Below are positions 12,583 through 23,495 of a stretch of DNA of 64,000 nt, in pieces. The position numbers and the translations under genes were made by a program. Position 1 is the first letter of the stretch, and each line of letters starts with the position of its first letter. The stretch lies in the NCBI GenBank assembly GCA_973895155.1, contig OZ316895.1:12834001-12898000 (forward strand), given 5' to 3'. The notes under the pieces are model-generated. The model worked only from the letters and a program-made list of their open reading frames with translations, did not search any database and was not told the origin of the DNA. Source of the stretch: Marsupella aquatica (taxonomy: Eukaryota; Marchantiophyta).

Positions 12583-14131
12583 TTATTCATTCGTAGGATC
12601 TGTTTTCACTTTAAAAATTGATTTGTACAAAGCAAATATTCTGCTGATCTTCTTGGGTGGCACTTCCTCGCAATCATCATCAGAGGACAAACAAATTACC
12701 TTAGCATTTGCACATTTTCCAGAGTTTAAAAGATCAGTGGTCTCAAGATAATTAGAATCTGGCATGGCCACAGTGTCTTTCAAGGACACATATTCAGGCA
12801 AATTATTCCAAGAACATGTTTCCAAAGCTTCCTTCCTCGTCTCTGCAAAAATATCATCAAATCTTAGTTACAACTTTTTCTTTACCCTCTTTCTTCATTG
12901 GAACTCTATGTAATGCACTTTTCACATGAGACACATTCATTACATTACTTCTTGGAGAATCCTCTTCACTAAAATCATCATCCCAATATCTACCATGCTG
13001 GGATCTTTGTTTCTTGACAAAAATATTCTCCACGTCTTCTTTCTTAATATTGCAAGGATTTACTATACATTTCCAGAGTGAAGTCATCCTAGAAAATTGC
13101 ATACCTTGTCCATTCAGAGGAATAATCCAACTTGCAGTAGGCATAAAAATTCCAGACTTGATCATGTCAGTAAGGGTGGATAAAAAAGTAGCAACAAGAG
13201 GTTTGTCACATTTATATTTGTTCAATACATACATTATTTCACCCACGTTTTTGTTAGTTAAAGTTACCCTGGTTTTCAAATCAATTTTCCCATAGATAGA
13301 ATGTAATGTTTTACCTGTTGTCACTTCTGCATCAGTGACATTGAACATTACAGACTCAAAATGCTCTGCACTTGTATCTTTCAAACAGTAACCAATCATG
13401 CCTTTGTAGGTGTGAATAATCTATTAGTTAACAACTTACAATTCACCTTACCCACAGGATTCATGTTTTTCAAACAATGCCAACCCATATATTTCCTGAC
13501 AAGCACACCAAAAGATCTGACTAGCAGATTTAGTTCTTGCTCTAACGACCATTTGCATATGCAAGTGATTTTCAATATCACCTAGTCTCTCAATGGCAAA
13601 CAAGACCTGATACACAATGGTCTCTCATCAGAGTATTCATGAGGTCAATCTCAGTTGGATTTATATCTGCACCTAAGTATCCAATGGTAATACTTAATTC
13701 TTTCACATTATCAACCATACTAATATTTTTCTCCTCCGCTGTCACCAGTCTTGCCTTTCTTTTCAAAGAAGCCATGACAAATGAGCACACTATTCTCTGG
13801 ACTGTAAATTTTTGTCACCTTCTTTACAGACACAAGGTAGAATATCAAACACAAACACAGGATAAATATTGTCACTTTTAACAAGAAAAAATACTTTCTC
13901 TTTACATTCTACTACAGTCGCATCCTCCCCAGTTTCTGGAGTTGAATCTAAGATTCAAAATGGACCACCAAGTATTTTTTCTTGACCTTGTTTACATACA
14001 ACCCAACAATACTTCACGTCTCTTACACAACTAGAAGTTTCCTTTGGAATATTTTCCAAGATAGATTCTCCTATGTCAGATATTTCATAAGGTGTGAGAA
14101 GCTCCTCTAGAAGCTGACTTTCCAAGGACAT
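12583..14131 (-). pseudogene. Broken HUH-endonuclease (Rep, Replitron-like) transposase gene
   Basis: Pieces of one protein follow each other on the minus strand. The N-terminal part runs from ATG at 14131, with an in-frame TGA at 13957-13955. A piece with ATG at 13775 is in another frame. The next piece reads YQVLFAIERLGDIENHLHMQ; HLH is the metal-binding HUH motif and the following Gln also fits (about 13567-13553). A further shift leads to SFGVLVRKYMGWHCLKNMN. A 50-base intron-like gap (13451-13402) is followed by MIGYCLKD, with the Tyr (13390-13388) and Lys expected of a Rep nicking motif. Then come IYGKIDLKTRVTLTNKN, PTASWIIPLNGQGMQFSR and LWKCIVNPC, and a last exon from about 12849 to 12583 with an acidic SSDDDCEE patch. 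Known: HUH Reps nick single strands through Tyr. Seen: the motifs in order and at least three frame breaks plus one stop. Inferred: Replitron-type membership, from recalled resemblance; some breaks could be unrecognised introns. Confidence 0.55.
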
Positions 14132-14157
14132 GAAGCTTATAGGACGTTAGAGGAGAA

Positions 14158-14378
14158 AGTAGAACATTGGTTAGCAAACTCTATCTCAGCAAAACAGAGA
14201 AAGTAGAACACTGGTTAGCAAACTCTATCTCAGCAAATCAGAGAATGTAGAACACTGGTTAGCCCAAGATCAGTTGGTTAGCACAAGATCACAGCACAAC
14301 ATCAGTTGGTTAGCACAAGATCATAGCACAACATCAGTTGGTTAGCACAAGATCACAACACAAGATCAATTGGTTAGC
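14158..14378. repeat. Left part of a tandem array split by the 4.7-kb element
   Basis: Two unit types occur. About 46-base units carry GTAGAACACTGGTTAGCAAA and CTATCTCAGCAAA. About 32-base units carry TTAGCACAAGATCACAGCAC and AACATCAGTTGG. The last unit is interrupted after TTAGC at 14374-14378 and resumes at 19096. Confidence 0.85.
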
Positions 14379-14487
14379 TGTGGTGCGTCCCATGGCTCCC
14401 CAAACCCAAGAAACCCCCCTGCGCAGGCCGATTCCCGTAGGTTTCATCCTCGATGAGGCCGTTTCGCGGCTTAGCGGCATGGGACGC

Positions 14488-15279
14488 TGCTAACCTCCTT
14501 CTACTACTACTATTAACATTTTACACACATATACTGGACAGATCCTTCATCGGGTCATGAGATACGTAGCCGGCCTAATCTAGGCCTTCCCTTGTATTCA
14601 CCTCCTTCTCTTTAGGTATATTTGGATTCCGCCGCCGGAATGATCCCCAATTGGCTTGGTTAAGCCGCTAAGACCTCTCTCAGCTCGACACATCCACTCA
14701 CTCCCTTGCTTACTTCTCTTCATCTATTAGGTGATGTGGGCACTCTTCACACAAGTTAATGCGACACACAAATAGCAAAATGACTCCTTCTGACTGAGTT
14801 ATACCATGCACTTGCCATACAAATAGTACATCTCATACACAAGTTCTGCGAACTAAGCCGTGAGGCCAACTCTATTCAGCTCTTACGCATGAGGAAACAT
14901 GAATATACACAAGGGTCACTGTATAACTAACCGAGAACTTCTCTTACTACTTGATCCCAGCCTTGGTAGTGCACCTAAAAACTTGCTAAGAAAGAGGCCC
15001 TGGACTCCTCGCTGCCCAGGTACTTATCCTGGAAGTGGATCCGCCAATTCTCAGCAGCGTAAGCTTAATCTATCCTACCTGTAATCTACCTAAGTACAGC
15101 AAGGCAGGAGCACAAGTGTTGCTCCTACCAGTGGATCCGCAATCCCACTAATCTAAGTGTTAGGGCCGTCTCTTGGTCCTGATCCTCAGCCTAAACTTGG
15201 AGATCCGAGCCCGCCCTGCCCACTCACGCCTCCTACCCCCACGTCCGCCCTTCCTAAAAGGAACGACGCCCTTGCACCG
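14488..15279. other. Non-coding 3' part of the 4.7-kb element
   Basis: About 790 bases between the subterminal inverted repeat and the end of the element's gene (the gene reads leftwards). GTGGATCCGC-type phrases occur twice (15037-15046 and 15131-15140). No ORF of note. Confidence 0.45.
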
Positions 15280-18200
15280 TCATGACACCGGTGGTGGATC
15301 CTCAATGGACGCCCCCAACGCTTCCCCCGCAGCCACTATCGTCGGTCCTTCCTCTGACAGATTACCTGCCCCGGACCAAGTCAACTCTTCATCGGCCTGA
15401 CTGGGTCCACCCTCGGCTTCGGCATCAGTATCGGCCATGGCCTCCCTGGCATGTTCTAGTGATGGATCCGGTACCCTGGCTTCATCGCCGAGTATCCTGG
15501 CCCCGGCTTCATCATCCCCGCCTTCTAGGGCAGGTGGATCCTCTTTCGTGACCCTGCCTGGTGTTGGGTTTACCTCCTTGGTCACGCCGGCTTGAGGAGC
15601 CGTATTACTCCCTGACCCAGAAGGTTTTTGCTTCTTCTTCTTCTTTGGTTCGGCAGCTGGCCCCTTCCCTTGCCACTTACCTCCGGCACCGGTGCGAGTG
15701 TCTCGGCTTGTCCTTCGGCCAGTACTACACCAGGTAACTTGGTTGCCCCAATTGGAGTTGGTCCTGAGGAAGCCAAGCACTTAAATATTGCGGCCTGTTT
15801 CTTCAGCCGCTCCGTTTGGTTGTCGGCTCGCCGCTGTAAGTTTTCCATCTTCCGCGTGCTTTCCTCCAACTCCTCCTGCAATTCATCCAAGTCCTTCCTT
15901 GCCTCCTTCAGCTCCTTCTGGGCTTCTTCCAACTCTTTCTGGGCTTTCTCCAACTCTTTCTTTAAGGTAGCCCTCTCCTCCTGGGTTGCTCTCAGCTCCT
16001 TGTCGAGCTCCGTAACGACCTTAGACTCCATTTTATTCATCTTGGCATAAGTCTGGTCGAGCTGGTCGTCTTTCTCGCGGAGGTTGGCCTTGAAGCTGGC
16101 CGTCATGGATGCGAGCTCCTGCCGCAGCACGATAATCGCCTGATAGGATTTCCCTTACTCGGCCTCCTTCTGCTCTAGGGCTCCGCGGATATCCTTGAGT
16201 TCCCCCTTCAACGCCCTCTCCCTTCTCTGAGTCTCCGCCATGGCCCGGTTGTTGGTTGCTATGTGGGCCTCCTCTGCGTCTCTCAGCTCTCGCTTCCACT
16301 TCTCCCTATCTTTGACCGCCTCGGCCAACTCTCCTTGGGTCTGAGTCAGTTTATCCTTGATACTCTGATTATCAAACTGCTTGGTATCCAACTGCCCCTG
16401 CATGATGTTTAGCTCATGACGTTTAATTTGTAGCTCATCTTGGGCTTTCTTGGCCGCCTTTAGGTCTTCCACCTCGGCTTCCATCTCCCTAAGCCGCCGG
16501 ATGACCTCGTCCTTCTTGCTTCTCTCCAAAGCCACCGCTTCTTCTAATTGGTGCTTCTCCAATATCTCCCTCTGGAAAAAGGGTCCGTGCTCCAACTCCT
16601 CCCCAAAGATGCTGAGCGCAAGTTCCCCACACATCTTCCCGTACTCCATGGCTCTATCTTTAGCATAGGTGGAGTAAGTAGGAGTCATCGGCATCAACCA
16701 CCTGGGCCTCTGTTCCCAAGCCGCCTTGCGGATTTCTTCTATGGTGGCAAGAGGGTTGCTTCTTTTTTCGGCAAGCCGCCTGATGTCCTCCGGCCAATCT
16801 CCTCTTGATAAATCTTTCTCCCTAGCCAGGGCTGCCTTCTCTTCCTCTCTGAGTCGCTCCTGAAACTCTTGTGCCGTCTGCTTTATGCTGTCAAAGCTTG
16901 GGGGAGCGACATCTGGTGGGGGAGACTCAGGGCTGCTCTGCTGGGTCGGGTCCCCTTGAACTACTCTTGGAAGAGTGGGGATGAACCTGCCACAGGTCCT
17001 TACTCCTGGAACATGATGGTCCGACCCGTAGCCGGAGTCATCATTGTCGTAGCCTTCTACCGCCTCCTCCTCGGCTTGGATTACCGGCTCCCCCTGCTGC
17101 TGTCCTGGTCCTGCCGCGAACACAACCCCATAGATCACGGGTCCTGGTTCCTCCGGCTTCCACATTGATCTCATCTTCTCCCTGTTGTGACCAGGGGCCT
17201 CGGGCTGCTTCTCCTCGGCTTCGAGACTTGAAGCTCCTACATACATTCGGACTCCCGGCTCATGTTCCGGCCTCCTTCTCTCCTTGGTCCCGGTAAAGGG
17301 GTTTTTCCTCCTGAGTCGGCTTAGGCCGACCTCTGGGGCAGTGTCCTGTACCGGTGCCGGTGCCGTTGCCGGTGCCGTTCTCTTCTCCTTTTCCAGCAAT
17401 TTCAGGAGGTTCTGCATGCCTGATTTCTGCATCGGCAAGTCTTCTTTTCTTGGCCAAAACATCTGTTCGATCGTAGGATTGGCGGGCTGGTTGGGCTCCT
17501 CTGTTGCCGGCCTCTGCTCCGGGACTTCCTCTGGTGCCCTCGCCTGTAGGGAAAGTACTGGGGCAAAGATCTGACTTCTGGCATACCGGCACAACAGCGG
17601 CATGTGATAGCCAAGCCGGGACACGCTTTCCATGCCGATCACCAGCTGTTCCTCCTTCAAGATATTCTTTAGTTGGGTGAGGAGGTACCCGTTGTAGTCT
17701 CGGCTTGGGTCTGGCCTCTCCGCCAGATAGACCTGTGCCTTGCCCATCTCTACCCTTGGCAAGTTACAATGCATGGTCACCCGCAAGAAATCGATCATTT
17801 CTCCTATGTGCGGGTTGGTGCAGGTGTTTCAGAAGAAGCCATTCTTTGTTGATGGCCCTGGAAACGACCGGAACTCCTTGTCTGGCAAGGTCTTCCTGGT
17901 ATCTACTTTGGTCTTATTGCCCATCGGCAAGCCAAACACTTTGGCAATCACCCGGGGAGTGAGATAGAAATCCTTCCCATACACCCTTGTGGAATTGGTC
18001 TCGGGCTCCCATGATCCCATGAATTCTAATAAGTCTGAATCCGACACCTCTGGCTTCAGCCATGGTAATTTTACGAAGGCTTCCAAGCTGGATCCGGCCA
18101 TGAAGCCCTGGTACTTCTTGGTTTGCATGGCCGTAAAGCATGCATCCTCCTCCCGTGCAAAATGCAGTTGCACTTCTTCTGGTAGGGTCGCCGCCCAGCC

Positions 18201-18986
18201 TTTCCAGGTGTCATCCTTTGTTGGAATGGCATTGATGGGATCGACCTCCTCCTCTTCGGCTTCCGCCTGCCTCCTGCTTCCCTGCTCTGCTGGCTTCCTT
18301 GGTGCCGCTGACCTCGTTCTTTTTGCCGGGGTGGCCTCTTCGTTGTTGTTTCCTTTCCTCTTCATCTCGGCTGCCGTGGATGTTTCTCCTAGCACGGTTG
18401 CCTTTGTCCACCCCTCCGTGCTACCCTTCAACTCCCAGTGTATGTCATTGCAGCGGTTGATGGCTTCTCGAATGCCGACGATCCTATTTTCGCAAAACAG
18501 AAGGTCGTCAAGCTGAGTGGCAGTAGGAGTCCACAAGAACTCGGCCTTGATGAATTCTCCTCCTAAGAAGGCAGATTTTTGCAGCTCACACAGTCGAGCG
18601 AGCTCCTGCCATTCTCGAGCTGCTCTCTTCGATTCTTCGTCCTCATAAGTCCTAATGTACTCAGTTGCCCGTTCGAATAGGCATCCCCAAAAATGTGCCG
18701 CTTGATTGACGTTGCTCATACCCTCCTTGAGTCGTTCATTGGTATCTGCTCCCGCCCAGAGTGCTTGTCTAAGCAGCTGACAGTAGTTGGCCTCCCGTAG
18801 TCGTCTGCCCAGTTCGTGCTTGCAAATGAGCCACCATTCCTCGCGAGCTGTCCTTACCCCTCTCCTCCTATGGTCTTCCCTACCGTTGGTCACCCCTAGC
18901 CGCCGACACTTAGTGCGCCCTAACCCTAATCGTATTCTCTCCCCCGGCGTCCTTACTTCTGGCCTCGGCCCGGGTTCCATAGTCAC
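15280..18986 (-). pseudogene. Element-encoded protein: plant-mobile-domain-like start with long coiled-coil tail, interrupted
   Basis: Reading leftwards from ATG at 18980 (the open frame starts with a GTG-class codon at 18986), one frame runs to 15582 broken only by TGA at 17831-17829 and TAA at 16157-16155. The sense resumes at once after each stop. A shift near 15690 then moves to the frame that ends at 15280, about 1230 codons in all. The N-terminal third has SDSDLLEFMGSWEPETNS, then FYLTPRVIAKVFGLPMG. This pattern resembles the aminotransferase-like plant mobile domain found in plant transposons. After the first stop come MIDFLRVTMHCNL and AQVYLAERPDP. The middle is disordered (Pro, Glu, Arg rich). 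From about 16750 leftwards there is a strong coiled coil with KELEKAQKELEEAQKELKEA heptads, then a Lys run (KKKKKQK) and an acidic tail. No reverse transcriptase, integrase or transposase motif is visible. Confidence 0.65.
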
Positions 18987-19095
18987 CCTTAATTGTTTAT
19001 ATTTTCCTCATTCTTGTAAGTATACTAAGGTGTTTCTAGGGTACACTTCCATTTTCTCACTTAACCGGCCTAGTGATTCCTGGTTAGGCATCACA

Positions 19096-19690
19096 TTAGC
19101 ACAAGATCACAACACAACACCAGTTGGTTAGCACAAGATCACAGCACAAGATCAGTTGGTTAGCACAGCACAGCACAAGATCCCACTGAAGCAATGACAC
19201 GGCTGAACACTAAGAAGCTAGAGCGAGCACCAAGAAGCTAGAGCTAGCTTTAATGAAAGCCCACTAGTGCATTGAACGATAGCCCACTAAAATGATAGCA
19301 GGGCTGAGCACTGAGAAGCTAGAGCTAGCACTGAACGAAAGCCCACTGGTGCACTAAATGATAGCCCACTGAAACGATAGCAGGGTTGAGCACTGAGTGA
19401 GGCTTGAGACCACAGTGGGAGCGATGGCAGAGCACAAGATCACAACACAAGATCACTCGTTAGATGACATGGCTGAGCACTGAGAAGCTAGAGCTAGCAC
19501 TGAATGAAAGCCCACTGGTGCACTGAACGATAGCCCATTGAAACGATAGCAGGGCTGAGCACTGAGAAGCTAGAGCTAGCACTGAATGAAAGCCCACTGG
19601 TGCATTGAACAATAGCCCACTGAAACGATAGCACACTGAGAAGCTAGAGCTAGCACGGAACAATAGCCCATTGCATGGGAACCTGATCAC
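19096..19690. repeat. Right part of the split tandem array, and a second repeat family
   Basis: 19096-19190 continues the TTAGCACAAGATCACARCAC units. 19190-19690 holds about five or six units of roughly 80-100 bases built from GAGCACTGAGAAGCTAGAGC, then TAGCACTGAATGAAAGCCCA, then TGGTGCACTGAACGATAGCC. The short open frames over this stretch are by-products of the repeat. Confidence 0.85.
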
Positions 19691-22192
19691 TAAGACTTGA
19701 GGCGATGGCAGAGTTGCGCCCTGAGAGCAAGAGCAGACTCACTAAACAAGGAGGGAGGTACTGAACTGAGAAAGGAGCTCAGCTTAAGTAGCTGTGAAGC
19801 AAGTTTAATCTGCTCCCCAGACTGAATGCTAAGGTGAGTCACCCAAAACATACAGTTTGGAGACCAGATTATACGCAACGTTCACTTTTCCTCATACTTT
19901 CAAACTCCAAAATACTTGGAAATCTCCAAGATACATGGATCAGACAACTCTCGCTGTTGGGGAGCTGAAAGCACCATCCCATCACCATCAGCAGCTCACC
20001 ATCAACAGCGATCAACAACAGCCATGGAGTCCAATCCAGTAGCGAGAGCAGTAGCCATGGAGTCCAGCAGCGAGAGTCAGTCGCGGAACTCGACTACCTT
20101 AACACTTAGCTCCAGCGTCGCTGACTCCGACGCCAAGCTCCCTTATGGTCCAGGCCCGGATAGGCCATCCGGGGAGGACTTAGCATGGGGAGACTTGTGG
20201 GCAATGAAACGTGGCATTGGCGAGGCAAGGAGCCAAGCTGGGGACACAAACTAAGGACTTGGACTACCTTATGGCTGGTCGGGTCAAGGGGAAATGGGCC
20301 GGGCTCAAGGATGGCCGTCCGGACCGTCGGATGGGCTTTGAGTTCTGAGGGCTTGGGAGTGAGCTCCTCTTGGGCCCAAGGCCAATGGAGTTGATGCCAT
20401 TGGCAACGGACGCTTGGGGCGCAAGTTGTGGCCCGATCCGGGTTGGGCCGGTCGGGGGGCCCGAGCGGCAATCAGACCCGAGGGCCTAGGCATGAGCACT
20501 GGGTCGGCCCAGTCACAACGGGCTAAGGCACTCCGCTTGCGGATGCCTATCAAGGAAGTTATGGGCGTTGCCAGTTGGTGGCGCACCCATTATGCGTGAT
20601 GGGATTCGGGTTGGGGGCCAAATGTTTAGAGACCAAAGCTGGTCCGGGGGTCACAGGTCTCCAGAAGCATATATGAGGGGAGTGGTGTCTCCCTGGGGGC
20701 TAAGGGCGAGCCGAAGTTGTGAGCCGCGGTGGTCGCGACACTAAGGGAAACCGCCAAACGGAAATGGCGATATCTTCCCAACGGGAAGTCCGTTGGAGGA
20801 CTTCTTAGGTGCGTTGGAAAGCTCTTGAGGAGGGCTACACCCTCCTGAGCTCAGCTGGGTCTGGGGGTGCCATGGGTTCTCGTGGTTTGCGGGTGTTAGC
20901 TCGCCCGTTTGCCGAATCCTGCCGAACAGCAGCCAAGCCGCGTTCAGCCTCCCAAGGGAGCTTGCATTGGGGAGGCAAGGCCAAGTAGATATGGAGGCTG
21001 AGTCCCAAGGGCGCTCGGTCCCTAGACCATCAGTGGGGCAAACCGGGAGCGGTTGTTAGAGTCGGGGCCATTCGGGTCCCGGCGTGTTGAGACAAGCTTT
21101 AGGACAAGCTACGCTAATAGGGCCATGAGCATGTCCTAAGGTCAGGGCGGCAGTTGGTGATGGATAGGTACGAGGGGGAACCCGGGTCGCGCCCAAGGAA
21201 GGAGCTGTCCTGGACGGACATTGGGCGCGGGTTCTGGTTCCGGCTTATGGCATCGGGAGGACCTATCGCTGACCTATTTACCAATGTTTGTTGAGCTTGA
21301 GTTAGGATGCTAGAATGGGCGAGTTCTAGATCCGGAGGGGTTACTTACCGTAGTGCTTGGTTGTTTGTGCAGACAGTGAGGACCGTTGAGTAGCGGTCGT
21401 GTAGGTGAGCAAGTGCGGCTTCGTATGGGAGTGGCTGCGGGTGGTGCTAGAGGCACTTGGATGCTTGCTCGAGGTATTCCGTGGAGGCATTCGGGCACCA
21501 AGGGCACTTAGGCGCAAGTGCTGGGATTGGTGAGGACGCTGGGTGGCCAGGTCCACCACTGAGTCACATCACCATCAGCAGCGATTGTATAGTGGTTTGT
21601 CAAGGAATAGGACCAGAGGCTCGAGGACGCTAGAGGTCATCTTGACTCCTCTAACATCGAGAGCGAGATCTTCTCCTCTGGCCACACGCAATAGTAGAGG
21701 GGGGCTGCCGCGAGAGGAAGGAACTGGGTTGCACAGCTGCTAAGAAGATCCAAGAAAAGCACCAACGATCGTAGCTGAAAACGCGGCCATCTCCAAGAAC
21801 AACAGCTGCAACAAAATGATAACAGATCGCAACCCCTGCCTTGCCTGCTCTACTCTACTCTTCTCGGATCTTCTCGGATGAGAATTGTAGTGACAGTCTA
21901 AGCTTCAGGCATCACCTCAAAATTTTGTGAGGACGAGAAGAAAATGGCCAAGACTACGGTGAGGTGCAGATCCTATGAAAGGGTTGAATTCAATCGTAGG
22001 TAGAGGTCTCGGAGGAAAATAGCAAGCGACTTGGCAATTAGCTCAATTCCTGTCAGTATACCCACGGGGTCAATTTTGGGCTTCACTCCAGGAGGGCCGT
22101 CATAAATCCTCGCCTTAGAATAACTCTGGTGGTCCCCCTTCTTCGACTGCTTCTTCTCCCCAACCTTCTTCTCCCCAGCCTTCTGCTCCTTG
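19691..22192. other. Mixed intergenic DNA with a GC-rich 1.4-kb stretch
   Basis: About 2.5 kb without a recognised gene. From about 20100 to 21560 it is markedly richer in G and C than its surroundings, with phrases such as GGGCCGGGCTCAAGGATGGC, but frames are short and carry no known domain. The same 15 bases CATCACCATCAGCAG occur at 19980-19994 and 21567-21581 and bracket this GC-rich part. It may be an inserted element, but no matching termini are visible. Confidence 0.35.
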
Positions 22193-22666
22193 ATGTTGAG
22201 ATATCTAACTACTACAGATCCCACCCTGGACGACGACGATGATGGCGACAACCCTTTCCGAGCCAACCGCAAGCTCAATGATCGCCTCAAGGCATGGAAC
22301 AATGGTCCAAATCGGACTCTGCCCGCTCCAATGAAGGGAGAGCAAGAAGAGGAGCGTTGGGTCATCAGAGCCAAGGAGAAGTATACAATGTCCGCTGCTA
22401 TCGATCCTCCTCCAGCCGCTGTGCTGCATGAACAACGCACCGAGGGAGCAGGAGATGATGCTCCTCTTCCGCACATGACCACAGCAGCAGAAGCTGTGGC
22501 AGCAACCGATTTCTCTGCACATTCAAAATCAGATGTGGAGGAGAGCGTTCATGATCAGTCAAGCTTCACCTCTACGGTCACTGCCATAGTCACCTTCCTC
22601 TGCCACTGTCCCGCCATGCCCCACAAGAATGTGGTGTCACTCCAGAAATGTGTTTGTGTTACTTGA
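22193..22666 (+). CDS. Hypothetical protein, 157 aa
   Basis: Open frame from ATG at 22193 with an acidic start (DPTLDDDDDGDNPFRANRKL) and RWVIRAKEKYTMSAAIDPPP further on. AATAAA occurs about 40 bases after the stop (22705-22710), which would fit a polyadenylation signal. I do not recognise it. The opposite strand is open over much of the same stretch, so coding status is uncertain. It lies inside the repeat-rich block and could be part of an element. Confidence 0.3.
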   Translation: MLRYLTTTDPTLDDDDDGDNPFRANRKLNDRLKAWNNGPNRTLPAPMKGEQEEERWVIRAKEKYTMSAAIDPPPAAVLHEQRTEGAGDDAPLPHMTTAAEAVAATDFSAHSKSDVEESVHDQSSFTSTVTAIVTFLCHCPAMPHKNVVSLQKCVCVT

Positions 22667-23100
22667 CAGGTCTGTGCTGGCTTAAATGTTTTACCAATCA
22701 AGGAAATAAATACTGATTTTGTTGATGACATTGCAATAAACCTGGTCTAAAGAGACTTTATGGAAAACTAAGAGGATCATTCTGCGCTTACTCAAGTTTT
22801 AGGTTAATTGGGCTGCCATTGTCTTAACACCCGCAAGCCTCATAACGTGAAGGCTTTAATGGTGTAGAGATTGTTAGGATAAGTTTTGATGTGACAATGC
22901 CGATCACGTGTTTGGAATCGTGGGCATGTTTAGCGTATGGAGGGACATTACTAGGGGACATTACTAGCGTGCTAAATTAAAATTTTAGATCATTGCACAT
23001 TGTACGTGTTTCCAATGCACTTTTAAAGAGAGACCCGCTTTGTGGTTGTCAAGCATAACCAGGTAAGTGTTTCAAAACAGTTATGGACTACTCATATGCG
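22667..23100. other. Intergenic, nothing recognised
   Basis: About 430 AT-rich bases between the possible small gene and the satellite array. ACATTACTAGGGGACATTACTAG is a short tandem repeat near 22945-22967. Confidence 0.35.
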
Positions 23101-23495
23101 GTCGACTAAATCGCGAATAAGAAGTCTATCGATGGATCGCGAATGAGGGGGGACTGGATTGCGAATAAAAAATCTAAAAATTATACAGTTGGATCGCAAA
23201 TGAGCGGGGCACTAAATCGCGAATAAGAAGTCTATCGATGGATCGCGAATGAAGGGGGACTGGATTGCGAATAAAAAATCTAAAAATTATACAGTTGGAT
23301 CGCAAATGAGCGGGGCACTAAATCGCGAATAAGAAGTCTATCGATGGATTGCGAATGAGGGGGGACTGGATTGCGACTAAGAAGTCTATTGATGAATCTA
23401 CCGATGGATCGCGAATGAGTGGGGGACTAAATCCCGAATAAGAAGTCTATCGATGGATCGCGAATGAGCGGGGGACTGAATCGCGAATTAGGAGT
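23101..23495. repeat. Satellite array with 106-base higher-order unit (TCGCGA-type monomers)
   Basis: AATCGCGAATAAGAAGTCTA starts at 23109, 23215 and 23321, giving a 106-base period. Each period is two related half-monomers: one with TCTATCGATGGATCGCGAAT, the other with GGATTGCGAATAAAAAATCT and GGATCGCAAATGAGCGG. Copies after 23340 are rearranged. A diverged monomer lies at 9808-9875, left of leader copy A. Confidence 0.9.

Larger units (their letters stand above)
14379..19095 (-). mobile_element. 4.7-kb transposable element with 5-base TTAGC target duplication
   Basis: The tandem array left of the element ends in TTAGC (14374-14378) and resumes with TTAGC (19096-19100). Removing the inside plus one TTAGC restores the repeat unit exactly, so both borders are fixed. 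The ends are TGTGGTGCGTCCC on the left and, read inward from the right, TGTGATGCCTAAC. That gives a weak terminal inverted repeat (TGTG, then G or A, then TGC) and TG...CA ends. A perfect 10-base inverted pair, GCGTCCCATG (14385-14394) and CATGGGACGC (14478-14487), lies inside the left end. No long terminal repeats are visible. Its only coding content is the damaged minus-strand gene described separately. The class is unsettled: a 5-base duplication with TG/CA ends fits retroviral-type integration (a gag-only or LARD-like element), but the lack of LTRs argues for an unclassified DNA element. Confidence 0.85.

Noticed and set aside
14379-14490. Possible hammerhead ribozyme at the end of the 4.7-kb element (GATGAGG and CGAAAC-like strings inside a hairpin)
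   Set aside because: The required CTGATGA core with a matching GAAA and cleavage triplet is not present in the right order on either strand.
14379-19095. Element as an ordinary LTR retrotransposon
   Set aside because: Ends and target duplication fit, but the first few hundred bases of the left end do not recur at the right end, and there is no reverse transcriptase or integrase.
19980-21581. 15-base CATCACCATCAGCAG repeats as a target duplication of a GC-rich 1.6-kb insert
   Set aside because: The motif is low in complexity, the inner ends share no terminal repeat, and similar CATCA phrases occur nearby. Kept only as a note.
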